From Actinoplanes xinjiangensis (GTDB lineage Bacteria; Actinomycetota; Actinomycetes; Mycobacteriales; Micromonosporaceae): DNA of 64,000 nucleotides. The translations under genes were made by a program, and so were the position numbers. The stretch is taken from contig NZ_QGGR01000021.1 in assembly GCF_003148685.1 (NCBI RefSeq), positions 101,419 to 165,418 on the forward strand, written 5' to 3'. The notes beneath the pieces are model-generated. The model worked only from the letters and a program-made list of their open reading frames with translations. It did no database searches and was not told the DNA's origin. Below, piece after piece: positions 8,560 to 16,970 of the stretch. Positions within the stretch are counted from its first letter, which is position 1, and each line of letters starts with the position of its first letter.

Positions 8560-9664
8560 GTGTCCATGTTTTGGCGGGTCTGGGCGGTGCTGATGCTGGC
8601 CATCGCGGCGATACTCGCGGTGGATCTGTTCCTCCACCGCGACAATCACGTGATCGGTTTCCGCGAGGCCGCCGTGTGGTCCGGTATCCGGATCCCAGCC
8701 GGTCTGTTGTCCGATGTCATCCTGTGGGCGTGGCAGGGCGGCGACGAGGCCGGCACCTACTACGCCGGCTATCTGATCGAGAAGGCGTTGTCGATCGACA
8801 ACGTTTTCGTCTTCGCGCTGATCTTCTCCTACTTCGCCGTACCCGCCTCCGTACAGCACAAGGTCCTGTTCTGGGGCGTCATCGGCGCCCTGGCGTTCCG
8901 GCTGGCGTTCATCTTCGTCGGCGCCGAACTGCTCGAGACCTTCTTCTGGACCGCATACGTGTTCGGCGCGCAACCCTGTCGTGCGCCTGGTCCGCAAGAT
9001 CGTCCCGACCGACGCCAACAACCACGGTGACAGGTTCTTCACCCGGATCAGCGGCAAGCGCGTCGCCACCCTGCTCTTCGTCGTGCTCATCGCGGTCGAG
9101 GCCACCGACCTGATCTTCGCCATCGATAGTGTGGCGGCGATCCTGGCCATCACCACCAGCACGTTCATCGTCTGGACCGCGAACGCGTTCGCCATCCTCG
9201 GCCTGCGCAGCCTCTACTTCTGCCTCGCCGGACTGCTGCGCCGCTTCGTGCACCTGCACTACGGCCTCGCCGTGCTGCTCGCGTTCGCCGGCATCAAGCT
9301 GATCCTGTCCGAGACCCCGGTCGGCAAACTTCCGATCCCGGTCACCCTCGGGGTGATCGTGGTGACGATCGCCGTGTCGATCGTGTGGAGCCTACGCAGC
9401 ACCCGCGGCCTTCCCACCGAACTCACCGACGCCGACACCACTGCCTCGGAGTCGGACGGCCGGCAGCCTCGACCGGGACCGCGACGCCGCGCGGCTGACC
9501 CGTCATCCACATCACCCTGTTTCGCCCGACACCGCGCGCCTCAACCACCAGGATTCGCTGCATGGCGGCTTGCCATAGCTTCAGCAATCCCGGCCGTACA
9601 TGGCCGGATTCAGGTACCGGCCGGGGGACCCGCCACCGTCCACCAGCCCCCAGCGGGCCGGTGA
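8560..9664 (+). pseudogene. TerC-family membrane protein gene, broken by an out-of-frame internal deletion
   Basis: The first part (to about 8972) reads WRVWAVLMLAIAAILAVDLF ... YYAGYLIEKALSIDNVFVFA ... VLFWGVIGALAFRLAFIF ... TAYVFGA, a clear TerC N-terminal half with metal-site acidic residues. The second half resumes in another frame from about 8973 as NPVVRLVRKIVPTDANNHGD and continues VEATDLIFAIDSVAAILAIT. In intact TerC proteins a helix and linker of about 20-24 residues separate these segments; they are missing here and the frame is shifted. GTG 8560 (or ATG 8566) has GAAAGG upstream. The C-terminal 70 residues are an unusual Arg/Pro-rich tail. TerC proteins export Mn2+ or respond to tellurite and envelope stress; this copy is probably non-functional. 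Confidence 0.85.
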
Positions 9665-9752
9665 TGACCACGACTAGAACTTTCGGAGCAGCGCCGGCAC
9701 CCCCGATGGCGATGGCGACTGGCGGCAAGGCGACCAGGTTTCCTGTCGAGGG

Positions 9753-11033
9753 TCAGCTCGATATGTCGGCGGCGAGGACCGCCCAGTCGTGACGGATGCC
9801 GGCGAGCAGAACCGGCAGATCCGGGAAGGCGGCGGCGTCCGCATGGACGGTGATGTTGAGCCGCCCGGCATAGGAAAGAGTGACGACCGATAGCGCCACG
9901 TTGCCGACGAGGCTGCCGACCGCCACGACGTCCAGCACTGGAGCGCCGAGCATCGTCACGGTTGCCGGTGGACCGACCATGTTGCTCTCCATGACCTGGG
10001 TCGCCCGCTGATGCCGACTCAACCAGCGGACCACGCCCAGCCGGGCCAGGGCGACCAGGATTCGGTTTCCCGCGGTCACAGACTGACTGCGCTTGGCCTC
10101 AGCGGTCGATACCGCGAGGTGGCGCAGCCGCTCCGCAGGGCCGGGTTCCGCGATCGGTAACCGGACCAGGAATCCGCCCGTCCGGTTACCGGTCTCGGGC
10201 GCCATTCCGGGCGTCCGCAGGGAGACCGCGACCGAGGTGGTGACGTGCAGTGCGGCCAACGGATCACCCCGACCGTGCAGCAGCGCGCGGACGCCGCCGG
10301 CGGCGAGTGCGAGCACGACATCGTTGACCGTACCGCCGTGCCGGTGAGCGATAGCCTTTGCAGCGGCGAGATCGAGATGCAGACACACCACTCGGCGACG
10401 TGTCCCCACCAGTGCGTTCAGCGAACTTCGCGGGGCCCACCAGGACCGCGCGAGGATCAGGAGACCGTCGGCCGCATGCCCCCGGCGATCACCGGGCGGC
10501 GGTGTCAGCGGCCGGAACGGCGGTGCCGCCATCGGCTGTGGTGTGGCGCCGAGCAGCGAGGTGATCATCTGGATCGAAGCCATCCCGTCAGCGACGACAT
10601 GGTGCAGCAGGAACACCACGCCGACCCGCCGTTCGGGCAGACCAGGCACCAGCCACAGTCGCCACAGCGGCTGAGAACGCTCGAAGGGCCGGGCGATCAG
10701 CCGGGCGGCCAGGATCAGCAGTGCGTCCTCGCCACCGGTCTCGGTGAGCTCGGCGACCTGGACATGATCCTCGATACGAAATCGCGTCACGTTCCGCCAT
10801 CGCGGCGGTCCGCCGAACAGACCGGGCAGGACAGGCGTCTGACGCAGGCGCGGCACGGCAGGAAGGCGGGAAGCGACAAAGGAACGAATTTCAGCCGTAC
10901 GGAGCCGCCCGGCACCGTCGAGCAGCGTATCGCCGTCGAGCACCGCTACCGCGGCCACGTTGACGGGTGTGCCGGCCGTCTCGACGGTCAGGTTGAGCAC
11001 GTCCTCGGCGCTGAGCTCCGCCTGCGATCTCAT
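9753..11033 (-). CDS. Wax ester synthase / diacylglycerol acyltransferase (WS/DGAT)
   Basis: Predicted to esterify fatty acyl-CoA to diacylglycerol or long-chain alcohols, making storage lipid at the membrane. About 426 residues. The condensing motif HHxxxDG is present as HHVVADG at residues 144-150. A second conserved block, GGTVNDVVLALAAGGVRALL, matches the family's ND motif, and the tail AGRLNITVHADAAAFPDLPVLLAGI is typical. ATG 11031-11033 has GGGAG six bases upstream; an in-frame extension to 11228 lacks family similarity. In M. tuberculosis the homologous tgs1 belongs to the DosR regulon, which fits the neighbourhood, but I see no DevR box directly upstream here. Confidence 0.9.
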   Translation of the reverse strand: MRSQAELSAEDVLNLTVETAGTPVNVAAVAVLDGDTLLDGAGRLRTAEIRSFVASRLPAVPRLRQTPVLPGLFGGPPRWRNVTRFRIEDHVQVAELTETGGEDALLILAARLIARPFERSQPLWRLWLVPGLPERRVGVVFLLHHVVADGMASIQMITSLLGATPQPMAAPPFRPLTPPPGDRRGHAADGLLILARSWWAPRSSLNALVGTRRRVVCLHLDLAAAKAIAHRHGGTVNDVVLALAAGGVRALLHGRGDPLAALHVTTSVAVSLRTPGMAPETGNRTGGFLVRLPIAEPGPAERLRHLAVSTAEAKRSQSVTAGNRILVALARLGVVRWLSRHQRATQVMESNMVGPPATVTMLGAPVLDVVAVGSLVGNVALSVVTLSYAGRLNITVHADAAAFPDLPVLLAGIRHDWAVLAADISS

Positions 11034-11403
11034 CACGGTCTCCCTACCCACTGCCGTGCGGACCAGCGCCGGCCCGCCGTACAGGTAACCGAGCGCCATC
11101 CGGACGAGGCGACGCGCTGCGCCCTCCCCGCCCGGAAGCGGCGTCCGGCCGAACCGGCCAGACCTCCAGAATCCGGTGTAAGTCGCCTGCGAGAACCCGC
11201 CACCGCAGAGTTGCCGTCTTCGCCACACCCGGGGCCGGCGACGGCCCGAAAGCTCTCGGCCCTGTGCCGCGACGCTGTCGCGCCGGCTTCGAAAGCAGTG
11301 ACGGTGGCGGCAGGTCCGCCTGATGCCCGGCCGCCGCCCGGCCCGGACGAGCGCTGACCCGGCCGGCCCAGACTCGGTTGCTCAGGTTCATCGAGAACAT
11401 CTT
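11034..11403. other. Gap with no supportable gene
   Basis: Open frames exist on both strands, but their products are Arg/Pro/Gly-rich with no fold-like pattern and no ribosome site. It presumably holds the promoter of the acyltransferase gene. I found no palindromic box. Confidence 0.4.
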
Positions 11404-11775
11404 TCACGTGGCCTTGCCGTGCTCGAACTGCTCGTGGAATTCGAGGAAGGCGTCGTAGGCTCGCGCTCCGTAGACGGTAGCCGGACCGCCGTTCATCAGG
11501 AAGGTGACTCCGATCGTCTCAGCGGCTTCCGCCGGAGTGGCGCCGTGTCGCACAGCGGCGTGGGCGTGGGCGGCGATGCAGCCGTCGCATTCCTTGCTCA
11601 CCGCGATCGCCAGCGCGATCAGTTCCTTGGACTTGACGTCGAGCGCGCCCGCGGCGAGCGCGGCATCGTGTAGTTCCTTGTAGCCGCGATACACCTCCGG
11701 AATCGCTTGCCGTAGAGCGCGGGTGGGTCCTCGGAGCTCGTCGCGTACCGCTTTGCCGTTGGTCATGACATCCAA
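11404..11775 (-). CDS. Carboxymuconolactone decarboxylase / AhpD-like protein
   Basis: A 123-residue all-helical protein of the CMD/AhpD family. It contains the redox signature E-C-x-x-C-x-x-x-H as ECDGCIAAHAHAA near residues 61-73, which in AhpD-like proteins gives peroxidase or disulfide-reductase activity. The flanking helices KELHDAALAAGALDVKSKELIALAIA and HGATPAEAAETIGVTFLMNGGPA are typical. ATG 11773-11775 has GGAAGGG five bases upstream. A likely antioxidant gene, standing alone. Confidence 0.9.
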   Translation of the reverse strand: MDVMTNGKAVRDELRGPTRALRQAIPEVYRGYKELHDAALAAGALDVKSKELIALAIAVSKECDGCIAAHAHAAVRHGATPAEAAETIGVTFLMNGGPATVYGARAYDAFLEFHEQFEHGKAT

Positions 11776-12333
11776 CCCTTCCGACTGACCGTGGATCGAC
11801 TTTCAGCATGGGCGCGTGGGCTGGAGTGCGCTGCGGTCATTGGGCGGGAGCCGGCAGGTCGTCGGTCCCAGATCTGCGTCCACCTCACCCTTGCCGTCGC
11901 AACCGGGCACCGGCGTGAAGGACATCGCCTGCCCCGGTCAAGTCGCGAAATCCACGACCGGAGACCCCGGTCGGCGAATGTATGCGGGCCCGCGGGCGAC
12001 AGTGGCCGACGGGACGGGCCACGCCTGCTCGACGGACGGGAACAACCGGTGGGACATCGCATGGCAGGTTTGCCTGGCCGCCGGCGCGCCGGCACTTCTC
12101 GGGGTGCTGGCCGTTCCCGGGGCGCAATGGCGACATCAACATCACGAACCGGGATTCATCCGACCCGGCAGAACCGCACCGCGGCCGATGGAAGGGAGCC
12201 CCATGCCCATCGCGACAACCGGCCGGTCGCCGCCGCTTCGATCCTTCTCCACGTGGTCTGCACATCGGCTGCACGCCATCACCATGCCGGGGAGCAACCG
12301 TGAGAGGTGTAAGAAACGAGGAAGGAGAAAGCC
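11776..12333. other. Long intergenic region without a recognisable gene
   Basis: About 560 bases between divergent genes. Several overlapping frames are open, one from 11816 to 12337 on the plus strand, but none has a ribosome site with a fold-like product, and codon bias does not single out one frame. It must contain the promoters of the AhpD-like and DUF2202 genes; I cannot point to them. Confidence 0.4.
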
Positions 12334-13017
12334 ATGAAGGCCATCACCCGTCGAACAGCCACCCTGGTGACAGCCGGCGCGCTCGGCCTGGGCGGACTCG
12401 CGGTCGCGGCACCGGCCCTGGCCGGCGTCGGCCCGTTCGGCCCCGGACCGTCAGCTACCACCACCACCGCCGATCCGTCAGCCCCTGGTAAGGGTTCCGG
12501 GTACGGTATGGGCTCCGGCTATGGCATGGGCTTCGGCGGTGGCACCTGCATGGGGCTGGGCGTCACCGCCGAGCAGGGCACCCTGACCGACGCCCAGAGG
12601 ACCACGCTGGCGTCCGTGGTGCAGGAGGAGAAGCTCGCCCACGACCTCTATACGGTGTTCGCCGTCCACTACGACGCGGCGGTCTTCGACCACATCGCCG
12701 TCGCGGAGAGCAGGCATCTGACCGCGGTGCGTGCGCTGCTGCAGCGCTACGGCGCTACCGATCCCACCGCGAACCAGCCGGCCGGCACGTTCACCGACCC
12801 GGCCGTCCAATCCACCTACGACAAGCTGCTCGCACAGGGCAGGCAGAACCTGTCCGCCGCACTGGCCGTCGGACAGCAGGTCGAACGCACCGACATCGCC
12901 GATCTGAAAGCGGCCCTCAACGGCCTGACCGCCCCGGACGTCAAACAGGTGTACACCAGTCTGCTCGCGGCATCCGAGCGGCACCTCACCGTCTTCACCC
13001 GCTGGGCGAACCGGTAG
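12334..13017 (+). CDS. Secreted DUF2202 (ferritin-like) protein
   Basis: About 227 residues. A signal peptide is clear: basic start MKAITRRTA, hydrophobic core TLVTAGALGLGGLAVAAPALA, cleavage after the Ala near residue 30. A Gly/Tyr/Met-rich linker (YGMGSGYGMGFGG) follows, then a DUF2202 domain with the ferritin-like pair EEKLAHDLYTVF and AVAESRHLTAVRALLQRY, whose Glu and His residues suggest a metal site. The ribosome site GAAGGAG lies just before ATG 12334. A strong hairpin follows the stop. Function is uncertain; family members occur in stress and metal-related clusters. Confidence 0.9.
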   Translation: MKAITRRTATLVTAGALGLGGLAVAAPALAGVGPFGPGPSATTTTADPSAPGKGSGYGMGSGYGMGFGGGTCMGLGVTAEQGTLTDAQRTTLASVVQEEKLAHDLYTVFAVHYDAAVFDHIAVAESRHLTAVRALLQRYGATDPTANQPAGTFTDPAVQSTYDKLLAQGRQNLSAALAVGQQVERTDIADLKAALNGLTAPDVKQVYTSLLAASERHLTVFTRWANR

Positions 13018-13021
13018 AACC

Positions 13022-13060
13022 CGAGGTGGGCGGGGGCGGCCATCCACCCCGCCCACCTCG
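13022..13060 (+). terminator. Strong hairpin terminator after the DUF2202 gene
   Basis: Perfect 14-base-pair stem: CGAGGTGGGCGGGG at 13022-13035 pairs with 13047-13060 around an 11-base loop, starting five bases after the DUF2202 stop. No T run follows, which is common for hairpin terminators in high-GC actinobacteria. Confidence 0.75.
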
Positions 13061-13082
13061 CAAGAAGCGCGGCGTCCGACCA

Positions 13083-13262
13083 TCGGGAACATCTCATGTC
13101 CATCGCATCCAGGTGCGCCGCCACCGGCTCGTCGTCATCCTCGACACCCGCCGCAACCTCGAGGCCGCCGAAGCCCGCATCGACGGTGCCGTGCACAACC
13201 AGCTTCAGGACTTGCCCATCCGCCTCGGCGAGGTTCCCGACGGCGCAGACGCCGGCTACCCG
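13083..13262 (+). other. Orphan coding-like segment (possible gene remnant)
   Basis: One frame reads HRIQVRRHRLVVILDTRRNLE, then AARIDGAVHNQL-like sequence (exactly AEARIDGAVHNQL) and QDLPIRLGEVPDGADAGYP, with near-perfect G/C third positions and a balanced amino-acid composition. The frame then runs without a stop into the 3' end of the opposing histidine kinase gene, so it is not a complete gene. There is no clear start or ribosome site. I do not recognise the family. Confidence 0.3.
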
Positions 13263-14626
13263 GCAACCGGTCTCGGCTCGACCGCCAGCGGCAGCACGAT
13301 GGTCACGGTCACACCACCGGAGGCCTGCGAGTCGATGCCGACCGCACCACCGTGGGCGGTGACCAGCTCACGCACGACCGCCAGACCGATCCCGGAGCCC
13401 GCCGTACCAGCCGTGTCGCGCCCGCGCCACAGCCGCTCGAACGCGTGCGACAGTTCGTCGGGAGCAATGCCCGGCCCCGTATCGGCGACCTGCAGAACGG
13501 CCTGCCCATCCTCGACGCACACCCGCAAGTGCACCCTGTCACCAGAACGGCAGTAGCGGGCCGCGTTGGCGAGCAGATTGTCCACCGCCTGATGCAACCG
13601 GTCCGGGTCCCCCCGTACCGGCACCCGCCGATCGAGATCGCTGGTCACGGTCAGCCCGGCCGCGTCCAGCCGCGGCCGCTGCCCCGCCAGCGCCGTCGCG
13701 GCGATTCCGGCCAGATCGGTGTCGGCCGGGTGCAGTGACAGCGCGGCAGACTCGGCAGCGGACAGGTCGGCGAGGTCCTGCACGATCCGCCCCAGTCGCA
13801 GGGACTGGTCGTGCAGGGCGGCCAGACGCGCGGTGTCCGGGGATTGCAGACCGTCCCGCAACTCCTCCAGGCCCGCCTGTAGCCCGGCGAGCGGGGTGCG
13901 CAGCTCGTGGGCGATGTCAGCGGACAACCGGCGCCGTACGGTCTCGGCCCGCACGACCTCGTCGGCCATGGTGTCGAAGGCGCGCGCAACCTCACCTAGC
14001 TCGCCAGGGGCGCGCAGGCCCGCGCGGGCGCTGCGCTCGCCGGCGGCGAACCGGCGCGCCGTCGCGGCGACCACCGCCAACGGCCGGGCCAGCCGGGCCG
14101 AGACGTACCCGCTGGCCGCCAGCGCTGCTACCAGAGCCACGCCGGCCGCCCCGGCGACCCACGACCACGCAACCGTGCGACCACCGGACGTACCCGCCGG
14201 GAACGCCAGCCGGACGGTACCCACCCGCCGACCGCCGACCGTAACGGCGGCCTCGGTGATCGGCCCGGCGGTATCAGCGCTGTGCATGCCGCCCGTGACG
14301 GGGCCCATCCCGCGGCCCGGCCACACCATGCTGCCGCCGGTGTCCCGGACCACCAGCCGGGCATCGGCAGCCTCGGCGACGGCCGACGCGGCAGTCAGGT
14401 CGGTGTCGCCCCAGCCATCCGATCGTGTGTAGGCGTCCGCGGCCGCTGCCGCGACTCGAACCGCGACCCGTTGCCGGTCCTGCTGCGCGGCGCTGGCCAG
14501 CCCTCGGTCCGTGGCGACCAGTGCGGCCACCGTGAGGACGACCACTGATGACAACGCCACGAGCAGGAATGCGGCCAGCAGCCGCCGGCCCAGCGGACCG
14601 GTCATCGCCGAGCGGTCACCGATCAC
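13256..14626 (-). CDS. Sensor histidine kinase (BaeS-like)
   Basis: Membrane sensor kinase of 456 residues. Transmembrane helices lie near residues 13-37 and 152-172 and flank a roughly 110-residue extracellular sensor. A HAMP domain follows (180-232), then HisKA with the phospho-accepting His240 in ADIAHELRTPLAGLQ, and an HATPase domain with N box DNLLANAARY, G1 VADTGPGIAP and G2 GSGIGLAVVRELV. Its start overlaps the end of the response-regulator gene by 11 bases, so the two are translationally coupled. Architecture and partner resemble BaeSR-type envelope-stress systems, but the stimulus is unknown. Confidence 0.92.
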   Translation of the reverse strand: MIGDRSAMTGPLGRRLLAAFLLVALSSVVVLTVAALVATDRGLASAAQQDRQRVAVRVAAAAADAYTRSDGWGDTDLTAASAVAEAADARLVVRDTGGSMVWPGRGMGPVTGGMHSADTAGPITEAAVTVGGRRVGTVRLAFPAGTSGGRTVAWSWVAGAAGVALVAALAASGYVSARLARPLAVVAATARRFAAGERSARAGLRAPGELGEVARAFDTMADEVVRAETVRRRLSADIAHELRTPLAGLQAGLEELRDGLQSPDTARLAALHDQSLRLGRIVQDLADLSAAESAALSLHPADTDLAGIAATALAGQRPRLDAAGLTVTSDLDRRVPVRGDPDRLHQAVDNLLANAARYCRSGDRVHLRVCVEDGQAVLQVADTGPGIAPDELSHAFERLWRGRDTAGTAGSGIGLAVVRELVTAHGGAVGIDSQASGGVTVTIVLPLAVEPRPVAG

Positions 14627-15314
14627 GCGACCACCCCAATCGGTAGCCGACGCCCAGCACAGTCTCCACGATCTGTCCGGCTGCCGGTCCGAGCTTGTGC
14701 CGCAGGTTCTTCACGTGCGAATCGACGGTGCGCTCATAGCCGGGGAACTCGTATCCCCGCACCTGATTGATCAGCTCGTAGCGCGAATACACCCGCCCCG
14801 GCGTGGCAGCCAGCGCGGTCAGCAGACCCCACTCGGTCGGCGTCAACTCCAGCCGGCCGCCATCCAGGTGTGCTTCGTGACGGACCTCATCGAGCCGCAG
14901 CCGCCCGCCACCGAACGACATCACCCCCTCGCCACCGCCGGTGCCGCCGTGCGTGCGCTGCAGCACCGCCTCGACACGAAGTACCAACTCTGTCGGCGAG
15001 AACGGCTTCGTCACGTAGTCGTCGGCGCCGCGGCGCAGCCCGTCGATGCGGTCGTCGACGCAACTGCGGGCGGTCAACACCACCACCGGAATCCCTCGGC
15101 CGTCCGCTCGGGCGGCTGCCAGTACCTCGCGGCCGTCGATATCGGGCAGACCGAGATCGAGCACCACCAGGCCCACACCACCGCCGGTCATCAGAGCGAT
15201 CGCCTCGGCGCCGGAGCCGGTGCTCTGCACCGCATGGCCGGCCCGCTGCAGATAGCGGCGGACCAACTCCCTCAGCTCGCGATCGTCTTCAACGATCAGC
15301 ACTGCACCCGGCAC
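14616..15314 (-). CDS. OmpR-family response regulator
   Basis: About 232 residues. Receiver domain with acidic pocket VEDD (residues 8-11), phospho-acceptor Asp53 in VVLDLGLPDIDG, conserved Thr in VVVLTAR and Lys in VTKPFS. A winged-helix DNA-binding domain follows (LTPTEWGLLTALAATPGRVYSR, then GYERTVDSHVKNLRHKLG, then VLGVGYRL). GTG 15312-15314 with AGAGG just upstream fits the normal receiver start; the open frame to 15521 belongs to the decayed sigma gene region. First gene of the two-component operon. Confidence 0.92.
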   Translation of the reverse strand: MPGAVLIVEDDRELRELVRRYLQRAGHAVQSTGSGAEAIALMTGGGVGLVVLDLGLPDIDGREVLAAARADGRGIPVVVLTARSCVDDRIDGLRRGADDYVTKPFSPTELVLRVEAVLQRTHGGTGGGEGVMSFGGGRLRLDEVRHEAHLDGGRLELTPTEWGLLTALAATPGRVYSRYELINQVRGYEFPGYERTVDSHVKNLRHKLGPAAGQIVETVLGVGYRLGWSRDR

Positions 15315-15507
15315 ACCTCTACCCTGCACGCCGTACCCGACTTCAGACAGGGTCGACCGACCCCAAACCGGTGCCAGTGACACCATCGGCGGCATGCAGG
15401 ATCTGATCAGGCGGGCCGGTTCGGACGACGCCCTCTTTCGTGCCGATGTGCGGGATTTCGTCGCGGTGGCCCGCGGCCACCGGATTTGAGGGATCGTCGT
15501 GGTGGCC

Positions 15508-16294
15508 GCCCAGGCAGCCACGCAGCTTTTTCAGCGCCCTGCTTACTGTAACAACCGGGAGATGTGCATCTGGGAGACACCGAGCTGCCGGCCGATCTCG
15601 GCCTGTGTCAGGTTGCCGTAGTAGTAGAGCGCCACGATTCGCTGTTCCCGCTCGTCGAGGTCGAGGAAGGCGTGGCAGATGTCGAGGTGTTGGTCGACCG
15701 TCCGGTATCCAGGATCTTCCTCACCGATCGTCTCTGCCAGATCGATGTCGGTCTGGAGCGCGGAGGGCTCCGACAGCGAGGCCACTCGGCGGGCGTGAGC
15801 GCATTGCAGCGCCTCCAGGACGTGCTCGACGGGGACTTCCAGGTGAGCGGCATATCGGTCGGCGTCGGCAGGCGGGCGAGCGGCTGGCTGATGTGTCTAC
15901 TGGCGTCCTCGATGCGCATGTGCAGGTCGTGCAGGCGGCGCGGTGCCCGGAGGGGTCCACTGTGGTCTCGGAGGTATCGCTTGAGTTCACCACGGATCGT
16001 GGGTACGGCGTACGCGACGAAGTCGTCGCCCCGGACCGGGTCGAAGCCGTCGACGGCTTTGATGAGCCCGACTGCGGCCGTCTGCCGCAGGTCTTCCCGG
16101 ATGTTGTAGTCGGCCGAATACATGCGGGCCAGCCTGTTGGCCATGGGTGTCCAGGCGAGGATGGCGTCGGCACGTATGCCTGATCGCCTCGGGTCTTCGG
16201 ACGGGGTTCGGGCATAGGTATCGATCAGACGGGCTGCTGCGGCGCTGGTGTCGTCGCGAGCAGTGACGCCGTGACGGACGTGCAGGGCGTTCAC
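15508..16294 (-). pseudogene. SigB/SigF-type sigma factor gene with two frameshifts
   Basis: GTG 16292-16294 has a perfect AGGAGG six bases upstream. The first frame encodes region 2 (WTPMANRLARMYSADYNIRE, then AAVGLIKAVDGFDP, then FVAYAVPTIRGELKRYLRDH) and part of region 3. Near 15860 the similarity moves to another frame (AAHLEVPVEHVLEALQCAHA, later LDEREQRIVALYYYGNLTQA, then EIGRQLGVSQMHISRLL), which hits TAA at 15543. A third frame then supplies the missing end SRALKKLRGCL (down to about 15508). One base-level indel lies around PTPTDM/ADADRY and a second in the triplets after RLL. Region 4.2 helix-turn-helix is otherwise conserved. The intact relative would be an alternative sigma factor for general stress. 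Confidence 0.85.
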
Positions 16295-16515
16295 GTATGC
16301 CTCCTGGACGCGTAGGCGACAACTGAATGACGGCGCAAGGCGTCTGATCAGACCGCCGAAGCAACGGCGATCGAGTTCAACCGGATACTCCGTGGAACTC
16401 CGGCCGTTCACGGCTGGGAGCAAGCGGATCGCCTGCGAAGCAGGACAGGGAAGGCCTGTTCGCCGACAAGGCGATCAGGTGTCGAGCGCGGGGTGGCAGC
16501 CGGGAGGAAGTCCGT

Positions 16516-16947
16516 TCACCCGGGGGGACGTTTCTGGTTTTCGATGTATTCCTTGATGGCCGCCAGTGGTGCGCCGCCGCAGGATCCGGCGAAGTACGAC
16601 GGGGACCACAGGTGGTCATCCCACAGGTAGTGGCGCAGGTGGGTGCCGTGTTCTTGCCGCAGGTAGCGCGACGAGACGCCTTTGAGGCTGTTGACCAGCT
16701 TCGACACCGCGACGCTCGGTGGGTAGTGCACGAGCAGGTGGACATGGTCGTCCTCGCCGTTGAACTCGCGTAACTCGGCACCGAAGTCGACGCACACGTT
16801 GCGCATGATCTGTTCGCAGCGGGTGAGGATCGCATCGGTGAGCGCTCCATGCCTGTACTTCGTGGTGAAGACCAGATGGACGTGCATGTCGTAGACGACG
16901 CTGCGGCCTCTGCGTACGTCCGGGTCCGGGGTCCATCTTGGTGACAT
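16516..16947 (-). CDS. tnpA: IS200/IS605-family Y1 transposase TnpA
   Basis: Single-strand DNA transposase of 143 residues, the usual size. The HUH metal-binding pair is His68 and His70 in DDHVHLLVHYPPS; the nucleophile is Tyr134 in AAIKEYIENQ. The opening YDMHVHLVFTTKYRHGAL is typical. All catalytic residues are present, so it should be functional. ATG 16945-16947 is chosen; an upstream extension overlaps tnpB. It is divergent from tnpB, as in IS605 itself. Confidence 0.9.
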   Translation of the reverse strand: MSPRWTPDPDVRRGRSVVYDMHVHLVFTTKYRHGALTDAILTRCEQIMRNVCVDFGAELREFNGEDDHVHLLVHYPPSVAVSKLVNSLKGVSSRYLRQEHGTHLRHYLWDDHLWSPSYFAGSCGGAPLAAIKEYIENQKRPPG

Positions 16948-16970
16948 AGACCAAATGCCATCGTGGCGGT

